Shown here in pieces: positions 10,904-21,670 of a DNA stretch of 64,000 nucleotides (position 1 is the stretch's first letter; every line of letters begins with the position of its first letter). A program made the position numbers and the translations under genes. The notes beneath the pieces were generated by a model. That model had not been told where the DNA came from. It saw only the letters and a program-made list of their open reading frames with translations, and searched no databases. This DNA is from Neoarius graeffei (taxonomy: Eukaryota; Chordata; Actinopteri; Siluriformes; Ariidae), in contig NC_083578.1 of the NCBI RefSeq assembly GCF_027579695.1, forward strand, positions 4,536,960-4,600,959, read 5' to 3'.

Positions 10904-13568
10904 CAGCTCCAAATCAGATAAAGTTGGGATGGTGTGTTGAAATTGAAATTAAAACTGAAAACAACGATTTGTAAATAATCTTTGACCTGTATTTCATTCA
11001 GAACAGTACAACAGCAGATTGGTTTATGTTTTACTCATTAATTTTATTCTTTCTTCAAAATAAATACTTACATCAACTTTGATTCTTGCAACACATTTAA
11101 AAAAAAAAGTTTTGACGGTAAAGCATTTCCCACTTTATAATGTTTATAATGTTCCCATTCCTTCTCCCAACACTTAAAAGCTGTTTATGGACTGAAGACT
11201 CCAAGTGCTGAAGTGTTTCAGGTGTTATTTTTGTTCTGTTCTTCCTGTAAACAGGTCTTAAGGTGTGTAACAGTTCGGGGTCGTCACTGTCATATTTTTC
11301 ATTTCTAAATTCTCCACACATTCTCTATTGGGGACAGAGGGGACACGTCCTCTTCTTCCACAGCCACGCCTTTGTAATGTGAGCAGAATGTGGTTTTGCA
11401 TTGTCTTGTTGAAATCTCCCTGGAAAAGACGTCGTCTTGAAGGCAGCAGATGTTGCTCCAAAATCTCAGTGGACTTTTCTGCATTAATGCTCCATCACAG
11501 AAGTGTAAGTTACCTTCGCCGAGGGCACTGACCCAACCCCATACCATGACACACCCTGGCTTTTAGACTTGTTCCTGCTAACAGTCTGGATGGTCCTTTT
11601 AGTCTTTGATCCTGAGCACATGGTGTCAATTTCTTCCATGAAAGACCTGGAATACTGATTTGTCTGACCACAATACATGTGTGATGGTCCATCCCAGACG
11701 CCTCCGAGCCCAGAGAAGTCGACGGCGCTTCTGGACACAGTTAACATAAGGCTTCCTTTTTGCACAGCAAAGTTTTATCTGGAGTTTGTGGATGTAACTC
11801 TGTATTGTAGCCTGACAAAGTGTCAAAGTAATCCTGAGCCCATGTGGTTCTATCAGCTGTAGGTGAATGATGGTTCTTGATGCTGTCTGAGGGATCGGAG
11901 ATCACGCATGTTCAGATTAGGCTTGAGCCCTCTACACACCGAAATCCCTGCAGATTCCTTTAATCTTTTAATGATATTATGCACCATAGCGCAGTGGCGT
12001 GCACAGATAGACACAAGGTGGTGCTCAAGCACCTGCCCCTCTGCCCTCTGTCCAAAAAAGTGCCCTTTTGATTTTTTTTTATACAGTTTACTGAGGCCAA
12101 TGTCGACATGATCTTTTAGAAAAGCCGTGGCATTAAAAGCGTGTGTGAAAATAATGTCCCGATGTGTGCCCCCTCCGCACACACACCGGACCTCTGTCTC
12201 TCTTGCTCTGTCACGTGAACAAGCGTGCAGTGCATTCAATGTGAGGTTGCAGCAGCATAGCGTCCTGGAAGCCACGGCCTTGTCGTAGCGCAGACAACAC
12301 ATCGGGCAGTCAGTCAGCTCTTCCCCTGCCCCACCAGCCAGGTAACACATGAATTGAGTGAAAATGTATTGTTTGCCCTCTAAGCCCAAGCTGTAATTAT
12401 TTTGTCGTGAAGCAGCCCGTCGCATACAGAAACAACTGCACATGGCAGCCTTTGCCAGCTTATTTGCTCCCTTTCCATATGGAGAAACAAACTGAACAAC
12501 ATTTTAAATGTAGCCTAAACCATTGAGGCAACCCCACTCTCCATCAATTCCGACCTGTTTTTATAACATGATTAAGAATATCACGTTATGCTAGTATGCA
12601 CGCCGTTATGCAAATAAAGGAGAGCTCCGTTGAGCCCATTGAGTGTGTATATTTCGTTACAAATTTTAAGATGATCTCACGGAAATCTGTGAATAAACAC
12701 AGTCTTGAGACTCAAGTCAGTGACGGGAAGATCAGACTTTCAGACTTTATCAGACTTTTTAAAGATGGAACTACAGAAAAATACCCAAAACTTTGATATG
12801 ATTATGAGTAGACAGACATGCTTCTGAACACCACAAGTATTATATTTTTTGCTAGACCATTTTCAGATTTAGGAAAACAAAAATTTCTTTTTCTATTTTG
12901 TTCAACTAGAGATTCCTGGCAAAGTCAAAAAGCCTTGATGTAATAAATTAACATTAAGTGGTTGTTTTACACCTTTAAAAACTAAAATGGGTCAGTGGCG
13001 ACCCGAACACAAGAGGAGGGTTAAATCTCAGACTTTTATAATAAGGTGTTCCACATGCGCAAAAAAGTGCCCTTTTTCCCCCCAGAGCACTTGCCCCCCA
13101 AAATGTCTGTGCATGCCACTGCCGTAGCGGGTGAAATATCCAAATCCCTTCCTATAGTTCTTTGAAGAACATTGTTTTAAACATTTCAATAATGTTCTCG
13201 TGCATTTGTTGACAAACTAAAGATCCTTAGCCCTTTACTCCTTAAAGACTAGGGCTTTCCTGGATACTGATATTGTACCAAGTCATTACTCCAATCACCT
13301 GTTTCATATCACATCATTATTTAATTGTTTTACCTCATTACTAACCCTAAATGTACGTGTCCCAGCTTTTTTTTGGAATGTGTTGCAGGTCTGAAACACA
13401 GGAATGGATGTATATTAACAAATGAAATGAAGTTGACAAACAAAACATGAAATATCTTGGGTTCATTCTGTCTGCAATGAAAAACAATTCAAAGTACATT
13501 TAGAAATCACTGCTTTCTTTTTTATTTACATTTTCCAAATCGTCCCAACCTTTCCTGATTTGGGATTG
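10904..13568 (-). mobile_element. Old Tc1-like element carrying a hAT-like insertion
   Basis: The outer ends read CAGCTCCAAATCAGATAAAG (left) and, reverse-complemented on the right, CAATCCCAAATCAGGAAAGG, each next to TA. Degraded transposase pieces lie on the minus strand between about 13130 and 11130: VHNIIKRLKES (helix-turn-helix, about 11950), HVLWSDKSVFQVF (first Asp motif with Lys, about 11660) and MVWGWVSALGEGN. Many stops and shifts are present. The element is interrupted by a separate insertion at 11992-13121. Confidence 0.8.
11992..13121. mobile_element. hAT-like non-autonomous element
   Basis: Terminal inverted repeats begin CAGTGGCGTGCACAGA (left) and CAGTGGCATGCACAGA (right, reverse-complemented). 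Eight-base flanks CCATAGCG (11984-11991) and CCGTAGCG (13122-13129) differ at one base, giving the 8-bp duplication expected for hAT. No recognisable transposase is present in the 1130 bp. The hosts on both sides are parts of the same decayed Tc1. Confidence 0.8.
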
Positions 13569-13621
13569 TATCATTATCACAATTATTTGGTATATTTGAT
13601 TTGATTTGATCTGTTTCTACA

Positions 13622-13622
<1 letters not shown>

Positions 13623-13683
<61 letters not shown>
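13623..13683. repeat. (TG)n microsatellite
   Basis: An uninterrupted TG dinucleotide run of about 30 units. Confidence 0.98.
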
Positions 13684-13685
<2 letters not shown>

Positions 13686-14033
13686 GCAGATGGCTGAGTG
13701 CACAATAGTTGCTATGATAACATAACATTTGATTTTTATGCAGAAAATAATATAATTTAAGAAAACAATTTAAAACAAAACACCCCAAGATGTCCGAGCT
13801 TACAGTACATGTAACTATTTTCATTGACACTAAACTTTTATTCACAAGGACATGACGGTCAGAGAAAAACGGCCCACTTTCTTCTATATCTAAATGTAAA
13901 AAGAAAAAAAAGTGGAGCAGCTGCAGTCATGTTTTGTGAATATAAACATTTATCTCAATATAATAAACATTTTCATTGTCATTTCTGTAGAGTTTACACT
14001 GCACATTGTTAGTGTTGTTGATCCTACAGCTAC

Positions 14034-14084
<51 letters not shown>

Positions 14085-14087
14085 GAA
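14034..14087. repeat. (AAT)n microsatellite
   Basis: About sixteen AAT units upstream of the MHC gene. It produces a spurious poly-Asn frame. Confidence 0.97.
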
Positions 14088-14258
14088 GAAGAAAAAAAGA
14101 TGAGACTATTATTGTTGTTGTTGTTGTTGATTTCTCACACTCATTCCTCCTGCAGTTTGAGAGAGAAATAATCCTGAACTTGTCTTAACTGATGAATTCA
14201 GAAGTTTTAAATAGTGAACTGATGGATTTAAACCTGACAGCTTTAACAGGTGAACAGT

Positions 14259-14266
14259 ATTGGTTT
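14259..14266 (+). promoter_or_regulatory. Candidate Y-box of the MHC class II promoter
   Basis: The sequence ATTGGTTT lies about 130 bases upstream of the start codon of the class II beta gene. Class II promoters carry an S-X-Y module whose Y box is an inverted CCAAT (ATTGG). A good X box is not obvious just upstream (AACCTGACAGC at 14231-14241 is the nearest candidate), so this is only a suggestion. Confidence 0.35.
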
Positions 14267-14396
14267 GAATTCTGCCTGGAAACATGTGACTGTGTGTGTG
14301 TGTGTGTGTGGTGCAGGATTGGTGTGTGTGTGTGTGTAGAGTAGAGCTGCTTCACCCACACTTTCCTCAGTAAGAGAACACACTCAGAGAGGAACA

Positions 14397-15287
14397 ATGT
14401 CGGAGCTGCTGAGAATACTGCTCCTCTTACTGCCTGCCATCCTGCACACAGCAAGTGAGTATTAGATCAGCTGCTGAGGTTAGGCTGTGTTAAAGAAAAC
14501 ACCACCTGTGCTCTGTTAAAGAAAAGAAAAGAAAAGAAAAGAAAAGAAAAGAAAAGAAAAGAAAAGAAAAGAAAAGAAAGGAAACAGACAAAGAAACAAA
14601 AAAGAAGCTCGTGTTTAGAAGGATGCAGTTTAAATTTTAATTAATCTAAATTACAATTAAATTTATCAGAGGATTATTACAGAACTGCAGATTTATTTAT
14701 TTAGTGTTTAAAGGCAGGTTTAAGCTCAGAATTAGTTTTTAAAATAAACATTAAAATCGATTTAAAATAGACGCTGTATTACTCTCAGTTTTAGCAGTGA
14801 AATAAAGCTTTGGTGTTATTTTTCTCTCAGATGGGCATTCCGAGGCAACGGAATATTGGTGCTTCTGGAGCGCTGATGATCTCAGTGACATGGAGCTAAT
14901 AGATTCTTACATCTTCAATAAGATCAAATATGCAGAGTATAACAGCACTGTGGGGAAGTATGTGGGATACACTGCACACGGCATCTATAACGCAGAGAGA
15001 TGGAACAATGACACTGCAGGGCTGGAATCGCGGAAAGCCGATCTGGAAAGTTACTGTAAGCACAATGCTCGGCTTTACTACAGCAACGTCCTCAGTAAAG
15101 CAGGTGAGATTATTTGTGAACCTCAAAACTTTAATTCTGTAATATTTCCAGTATTTCCTCATTCTGCAGCAGATTTATCTTTATTTGGCAGTGGTTTATT
15201 TACTCATATTAAAATACAGAGTATATAATATACACTGAGCTGCTCTTCTCTAGCTGATTAGATACCAAATTAAATTCAGTGTCTAAA

Positions 15288-15347
<60 letters not shown>

Positions 15348-16310
15348 TTATAATGAATGACTCTCAGCTGTAAGTTGATGATGTTGTGGTTTAATTGTGC
15401 AGTTGAGCCTCAGGTTGAGGTCACTTTGGTAAAGAAGTCAGATGGCACTCACCCAGCCAGGCTGATGTGCAGCGCTTACAGCTTTTACCCCCCAAACATT
15501 GAGGTGACCTGGCTGAGAAACGGGAAAGAGATTGAGGGAGGTGTAACGTCCACTGAGGAGATGGCTGATGGAGACTGGTACTATCAGATCCACTCACATC
15601 TGGAGTACATGCCTGAATCTGGAGAGGAGATCTCCTGTGTGGTGCAACACGCCAGCTTCCAAAAGCCCATGGTCTATAAGTGGGGTGAGTCTGATCATCA
15701 CAGTCAGATCTAAATATCTGAGTCCACTGTCATGAACTGAGCTTAAAAAAAAACAAAAATTGAGAGATCCTGTTTCACTCACATCATAACTCATCTTTCA
15801 AAACTTGGTGTTCAGTCAACAACAATAAGCAATGAGTGAAAAAAAATATATAATCATCAAATAAAATTTATTCTGGGTTTTTTTCATAGCTGAAAGTAAA
15901 AGTAGTTCTTAGACTGTTGCATAAAAATGCTATTCCATAGCGCTTAGTGCTGCTATTAACTGCTATTACAGTATATGAGTTATTTTTGTAATCTATCTAT
16001 ATAAACCCCTTTCTGTCTCAGATCCCTCGATGTCTGAACCTGATAAGAGTAAGATTGCTATCGGGGCTTCAGGGCTGGTGTTGGGGATCGTGCTTTCAGC
16101 TGCTGGATTCATCTACTACAGGAAGAAATGCTCAGGTCAGTGGAAGATTGCAGGAAATCTACAAACAGAAACGTGTATTAGGACATCTGTGTATTTGTTA
16201 TTAAAATTGAAGTGCTATTAATAATTAATATTTAACCTTGCTACCTGATATTCATCCTTCTGCTTTATTTCTGATTTGTGTTCACAGGACGGATCCTGGT
16301 GCCGACATAA
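14397..16310 (+). CDS. MHC class II beta chain, five exons, open reading frame
   Basis: The protein is the beta chain of the class II heterodimer that presents peptides to CD4 T cells at the cell surface. Exons by GT-AG junctions, all phase 1: 14397-14454 signal peptide, 14831-15103 beta-1, 15403-15684 beta-2, 16022-16135 connecting peptide/transmembrane/cytoplasmic, 16288-16310 end. They sum to 750 bases, 249 residues plus stop. Beta-1 has the paired cysteines in YWCFWS and SYCKHN, the FNSTVG-like glycosylation site YNSTVG, GKYVGYT and YNAERWNND. Beta-2 is an Ig C1 domain (LMCSAYSFYPP ... ISCVVQH). The membrane segment follows KSKIAIG, and the tail ends GRILVPT. The beta-2 domain is a single exon. 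No stop or frameshift is seen. A class II alpha gene, often adjacent in teleosts, is not in this window. Confidence 0.93.
14522..14580. repeat. (GAAAA)n microsatellite in MHC intron 1
   Basis: About eleven AAAAG/GAAAA pentamers lie between exons 1 and 2 of the class II beta gene. Confidence 0.95.
15288..15346. repeat. (ATT)n microsatellite in MHC intron 2
   Basis: About twenty ATT units between the beta-1 and beta-2 exons. Confidence 0.95.
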
Positions 16311-16980
16311 ACACAGGCATCATTTGAAGTTGACATGTTGGTTTCAGCTTCATTCCCCATATTGGATGGAGTTAATTTACCCATAATGCTCACTGTTTAG
16401 CTACAGTTAAGCTGAAATGTGATGATTTTAAGCTCACACATGTGATGTTAATTTTTACAGGTCTGTGAGCAGAGAAACACTGGAGTGTTTGCTGAAATCG
16501 CTTTATCTGTTAAACATCTGCTTTATTCCGAACAATTAGAACCTGCTGAGAAATGAGCATTTCATAATATGTGCATCTGCATCTGTATTATCACTTTCCT
16601 TAATGTAAGACCAGCTTTCTGTCAGATTTTGCTGAAACTGATGTTAAATATCTTGATTATAGGCTTTATAAGAGTTCTTGAGTAGAAATTTGGCAAACTG
16701 AGCTTAGATACTACATTCAGCTTAAAAATGTATAAATTAATTCCTTATAATGCATCTGAAAGTTATGAAATAATTAATTACTATTACAGAAGTAAATGTA
16801 GTCTTGTAAAATTTTCATTATTAAATCATTAGCGCCCCCTACAGTCTATTTTAACCTGGATCACTTCCTCAGTTTTAGTGATGCTGTTTATTACGATTCA
16901 ATACTAACAGTTATCTGTAAATTTCTGGTTTTGTATCATCAGTCACTTAAATTTCATTTTAATGGTAAGAACTGGATTGA
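16311..16980 (+). other. Probable MHC class II beta 3' UTR and flank
   Basis: AT-rich non-coding sequence follows the stop codon. No canonical AATAAA is seen before the LINE fragment that starts near 16985; ATTAAA occurs near 16832. The transcript end is therefore undetermined. Confidence 0.4.
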
Positions 16981-16984
16981 TTTT

Positions 16985-17625
16985 TGATTCTGTATGGATG
17001 CTGACTCTTAATCACTGGCTTCCAGTAAGCTACAGAATTGACTTTAAAGCATTGCTGCTGGTGTACAAATCTCTAAATGGTACAGGGCCCAATTACCTGT
17101 CTGATATGTTGCAGCGGCCTAACCCAATCAGATCTACCAGATCGCAGCAGCAAAATTTACTGGTAAAACCTGTTGTTAAAACAAAGTGTGGTGAAGCAGC
17201 TTTTAGCTACTATGCAGTACAGCTATGGAACCAACTGCCAGAGGACATCAAAAATGCTCCTGCTGTTGGCAGCTTCAAATCTAGACTAAAGACCAAGCTG
17301 TTCTCAGATGCTTTCTGCTAACTGATAAATATCATCATCTTTACGTTTTAAACTTTACTTAACTTTTACAGTCTTTGTATGTTTTAAACTTTACTTAACT
17401 TTTATTCTATTTTATTCTGCTGTTTTTTTACTGAACTTTTACTTCATTTTATTATTTTATTTCTACTATTGTTTAATTCTTCTTTTTTTCTCTCTTCTTC
17501 CCCCTTTATTTTATGTAATTTTATTTTCTATTGTTTACTGTTTTGCCTTTACCTCTGTAAAGCACATTGAACTGCCACTGTGTATGAAATGTGCTATATA
17601 AATAAACTTGCCTTGCCTTGCCTTA
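16985..17625 (+). mobile_element. 5'-truncated LINE 3' end (L2-like)
   Basis: The translated C-terminus of a LINE reverse transcriptase reads NHWLPVSYRIDFKALLLVYK, YLSDMLQ, SFKSRLKTKLFSDAFC and then stop at 17319-17321. An untranslated tail follows that ends in AAATAAACTTGCCTTGCC repeats. The HWLPV...RI.FK.LLL.YK motif and tandem tail are typical of L2/Maui-type fish LINEs. Only the last 640 bases are present, so this is a dead 5'-truncated insertion. Confidence 0.8.
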
Positions 17626-18187
17626 ATAAACTTTTGGTTGTAAAAGAAATTGATGTAAAATTTTCTTAACAGTAAATGGCATTCTATTCATAAATATCAT
17701 TAGACAAATTTATATACGTTGCATTATATAGCTGATGAAATTAACACAGTTCTTATGAGTAAACTTTTAATCCTGCTGTATTTCTGTGGCGTCATTACAA
17801 CTGGATTATACATTATGAACTTAATTCAAGCTGAAGTGGAGAATCAGGTCCTGTTTGGGGTCGGGAGCTTCACTTCCTCTGGAAAAAAAAAAAAAGCAAT
17901 GCACAAATAATAATAATAAGAATGAAATGAATTTAAAAGTGAAATGGTTTTCAGTGTGATGGATCATTTTGAGTTTATAAGATGATGCTTTTAATCAGGA
18001 GAGTCATTCAGCTGATTCTAAAATGTGTTCTTTAGCTTTGAAAAAACTCCGAACTGAAATATTGCCATTATTTTTTTATCTGCAACACCAGAAAATATAC
18101 ACAATGATTTGATTTACTGTCTACTTTCTATAACAGTACATTTATTATTCTGTCAGAAAATTTTAATCATGTAAGCAAAGCATAATG
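17626..18187. other. AT-rich intergenic DNA
   Basis: No coding region, repeat pair or RNA gene recognised. A poly-A run lies at about 17882-17895. Confidence 0.3.
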
Positions 18188-18353
18188 TTACATTACAGGA
18201 ATTTATCAGACACTCTTAACCAGAGCAGCATACAACGTACCATGAGCAGCCTGGGGAGCAGTTGGAGATTAGGTGACTTATTGGTCCAGGGAACCAAACC
18301 AGTAACCTTTTATTCCCAAAGCTGCTTCTCTAACCATTAGGCCATGGCTTCCC
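18188..18353 (-). repeat. tRNA-headed SINE (family 2), copy 1
   Basis: The block runs from CATTACAGGAATTTATCAGA to TTAGGCCATGGCTTCCC and matches the copy at 48322-48498. Read on the minus strand it starts with a tRNA-like promoter: A box around TGGCCTAATGGTTAGAG and B box around GGTTTGGTTCC. It differs from the V-SINE copies. Confidence 0.75.
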
Positions 18354-18447
18354 AATATAAATAAAGCACAGAGGTGACCAGCTGAGAGTTGTGTGATATT
18401 TACAGGTCTATCTGTGACTTCCTTTCAGTCATGGGATTTGACCTCAT

Positions 18448-18822
18448 ACACGGTGGTGTAGTGGTTAGCACTGTCACCTCACAGCAAGAAGGTCCTGGAT
18501 TTGAGCCCCATGGCCGGCGAGGGCCTTTCTGTGCGGAGTTTGCATGTTCTCCCCGTGTCCGCGTGGGTTTCCTCTGGGTGCTCCGGTTTCCCCCACAGTC
18601 CAAAGACATGCAGGTTAGGTTAACTGGTGACTCTAAATTGACCGTAGGTGTGAATGTGAGTGTGAATGGTTGTCTGTGTCTATGTGTCAGCCCTGTGATG
18701 ACCTGGCGACTTGTCCAGGGTGTACCCCGCCTTTCACCCGTAGTCAGCTGGGATAGGCTCCAGCTCGCCTGCGACCCTGTAGAACAGGATAAAACGGCTA
18801 CAGATAATGAGATGAGATGTGG
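18448..18822 (+). repeat. V-SINE (DANA/Mermaid-like), copy 1
   Basis: The tRNA-derived head has an A box (TGGTGTAGTGGTTAGC) and a B box near GGATTTGAGCCCC. It is followed by the conserved body ending in CAGGGTGTACCCCGCC, GGGATAGGCTCCAGC and a GATGAGATG tail. The 5' few bases of the head are missing compared with the 20042 copy. Open frames across it are translations of the SINE, not genes. Confidence 0.9.
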
Positions 18823-19276
18823 AGTTTCAGCTGTGAGTGAAAGGTATAAACTGTATTATAGTTATCAAATCTGGAACAGGATTCCACCCTGGTCAGAGAT
18901 GTATAAAGTACTGGAGTAGAGGAGTGGAGTAGAAGTACAAGTACTATATCAAAAAAGTGACTTGAGTAGAAGTTGAAGTATTCTTTAAACACCATACTTA
19001 AGTGGAAGTACTAAAGTATTCAAAATGTTTTGTACTTAAGTACTGCAAGTAGAAGTATTTTAAAAATTACTACTCAAGTACTGAAAGTAAAAGTACACGT
19101 ATTTTGTATATTAAAGAAAGCAGTCAAAAGTTTGAATATCATATTGTTTATGTTATTTCAAACATTTAAAGTTAAGGGCACAATTTCTTTGGCTGAAGCA
19201 GCAGTACAAGGACATAAAAGGCCATACAAGTGTTTATGAAAAAAAAAAAAGACTATTAAAACATCTCAAAGGCTAG

Positions 19277-19466
19277 AGGGGTATTCCAAGAATACGGCTA
19301 AGTGACAAACCTGGGTAAGTTAAGCCGAATGGTAAACCTTATAATAGAACAGCCTGGAAGCATCATTCTCACAAAGCCAAAGGGCTCTTCCATCATCAGG
19401 TTAACCACTGCGTCCAGGTTAACTTTCTCAGGTTTGTCTCTTAATCAACTACTTGGAATAGCCCCC
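19277..19466. mobile_element. Short MITE with GGGG(T/C)TATTCCAAG termini
   Basis: The left end is GGGGTATTCCAAGAATACGG and the reverse complement of the right end is GGGGCTATTCCAAGTAGTTG. Subterminal ACAAACCTG and CAGGTTTGT match in inverted orientation. About 190 bases, non-coding. Confidence 0.7.
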
Positions 19467-20041
19467 AGTAGGCCACATACAAGTATTTCTCATGTAAAAA
19501 CACACAAGTAGAGCACCTTACAACACTGAGCTCTTTGTAAACAAAAATAGATCCCCCCACAGCATCCCTCCCTTCTCTTCCCTGCTTGTGCTTTTTTCCC
19601 CTCCACAGTGTATTCTCTTCTTAAACTGGTATGCATAAAGCAGTCAGTTAGGGAGTTAGAAATCTTTTGTTTAATCTCAAAAGTAGTTGGTTTTCAAAAT
19701 TGGAGTCATTCAGTCTCGCTCTTCTTTGGCTAAAGACTAATCCTGCGATACTAAAAAGCCTCTCACAGGCTGCTGATGCTGGAAGGGGTGTGTTTAACCT
19801 AACAGACATCTTACACACAGCTGGAAAAGACTTGAGCAAGTCCATGTTATCTGCTGAACAGGACAAGTACGCATCTAGCTGTTTGGCGCCATCTTGTGCC
19901 TTTGAACCCCTCATGCCAGAAAAAAAGTTGTCTTCATCAGATGAGCTCGATCTGTTGACCTCACCAGACTGCAACGAGAAGTCTTCAATGTATTGTTTGA
20001 TATAGTCCATTCCTAAGATATAAGAGTACATTATAAACAAT

Positions 20042-20426
20042 GGGGCGGCACGGTGGTGTAGTGGTTAGCGCTGTCGCCTCACAGCAAGAAGGTCTGGGTT
20101 CGAGCCCCGTGGCCGGCGAGGGCCTTTCTGTGTGGAGTTTGCATGTTCTCCCCGTGTCCACGTGGGTTTCCTCCGGGTGCTCCGGTTTCCCCCACAGTCC
20201 AAAGACATGCAGGTTAGGTTAACTGGTGACTCTAAATTGAGCGTAGGTGTGAATGTGAGTGTGAATGGTTGTCTGTGTCTATGTGTCAGCCCTGTGATGA
20301 CCTGGCGACTTGTCCAGGGTGTACCCCGCCTCTCGCCCGTAGTCAGCTGGGATAGGCTCCAGCTTGCCTGCGACCCTGTAGAACAGGATAAAGCAGCTAC
20401 AGATAATGAGATGAGAATGAGATGAG
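20042..20426 (+). repeat. V-SINE (DANA/Mermaid-like), copy 2, with target duplication
   Basis: A complete copy from GGGGCGGCACGGTGGTG to the GATGAGAT tail. Direct repeats ATTATAAACAAT at 20030-20041 and 20427-20438 flank it, proving retroposition into the hAT relic. Confidence 0.95.
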
Positions 20427-20943
20427 ATTATAAACAATAATAGTTTCAACCAGTCATGACAGTAACCACAGATTTAACATGACAACATTGTCAGTAAGAA
20501 ATAATGATTTTAATGGAAATGACGGCTTTATACAGGCTAAGAAAGGGCTAATGCACTACTAATATCCATGTTAGTAAGCACTTGGTGTATGATTAATATG
20601 CAAATCTTAATTGAAAGTGTTCCCTTTCTTACCTATTTTGATTGTCTCATCTTCCTGTGTCCAATTTGTCCGGAACTTTGGAAGCAGAATAGTAGCGGCC
20701 ACCAGCTCTGGGTCTTCCATCATAGGGTCAAAGCGATCCTCAATGCCCACCTGCAGAGCATCGACAAGGGGCTTGCAGTATTTTAGCGGTAGCTTGATCC
20801 CGTCCAGCTTAATTTTCAGGAGCTTGACGGTTAGGAGCAGCCACCCCATCTGGACATTGGTTTCAGCTTGCAAGATGTTAGTTGCTTGGGCGACTGGAGT
20901 CATCACAACAGCAAACTCTGACAGGAATGCAAGTTCAGCTGGG

Positions 20944-21670
20944 TTAAAGGAACAGTCCATCGTACTTCCATAATGAAATATGCTCTTATCTTAATTGAGA
21001 CGAGCTGCTCCGTACCTCTCCGAGCTTTGCGCGACCTCCCAGTCAGTCAGACGCAGTCAGACGCGCTGTCACTCCTGTTAGCAATGTAGCTAGGCTCAGC
21101 ATGGCCAATGGTATTTTTGGGGGCTGTAGTTAGATGCGACCAAACTCTTCCACGTTTTTCCTGTTTACATAGGTTTATATGACCAGTGACATGAAACAAG
21201 TTCAGTTACACAAATTGAAACGTAGCGATTTTCTATGCTATGGAAAGTCCGCACTATAATGACAGGCGTACTAACACCTCTGCGCGCTTCAGCATATCTG
21301 AGCTCCTTATCAATGCGCTGCCGCAGCGCGCAGAAGGTGTTAGTACGCCTGTCATTATAGTGCGGACTTTCCATAGCATAGAAAATCGCTACGTTTCAAT
21401 TTGTGTAACTGAACTTGTTTCATATCACTGGTCATATAAACCTATGTAAACAGGAAAAACGTGGAAGAGTTTGGCCGCATCTAACTACAGCCCCAAAAAA
21501 TACCATTGGCCATACTGAGCCTAGCTACATTGCTAACAGGAGTGACAGTGCGTCTGACTGTGTCTGACTGACTGGGAGGTCACGCAAAGCTCGGAGAGGT
21601 ACGGAGCAGTTCGTCTCAATTCAGATAAGAGCATATTTCATTATGGAAGTACGGTGGACTGTTCCTTTAA
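20944..21670. mobile_element. Palindromic MITE, about 340-bp arms
   Basis: TTAA at 20944-20947 and 21667-21670 bound a nearly perfect palindrome: each arm starts AGGAACAGTCCA(C/T)CGTACTT and the arms meet around 21290-21322 with a loop of only about 30 bases. The two mirror-image 69-codon frames around 21165-21449 are a consequence of the palindrome. TTAA or TA could be the target duplication, so piggyBac-like or mariner-like mobilisation is undecided. Confidence 0.8.

Noticed and set aside
11853..12443. 196-codon minus-strand frame
   Set aside because: It crosses the boundary between the decayed Tc1 and the hAT insertion, so it is a chance fusion frame.
14006..14188. Poly-Asn frame
   Set aside because: Produced by the AAT microsatellite.
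15931..15946. 16-mer GCTATTCCATAGCGCT shared with the transposon end at about 45825
   Set aside because: One 16-base match is expected by chance in two 64-kb comparisons, and the surrounding sequence does not align.
18470..18919. Long frame with GGVVVSTVTSQQEGPGFEP-type sequence
   Set aside because: Translation of the V-SINE head and body; the same peptide occurs at all V-SINE copies (20040, 36441, 43865, 48691, 54506).
20042..20115. Possible tRNA gene
   Set aside because: The A and B boxes belong to the SINE head; it does not fold into a complete tRNA and is followed by the SINE body.
21165..21449. Twin 69-codon frames on both strands
   Set aside because: A direct consequence of the palindrome; no family similarity.
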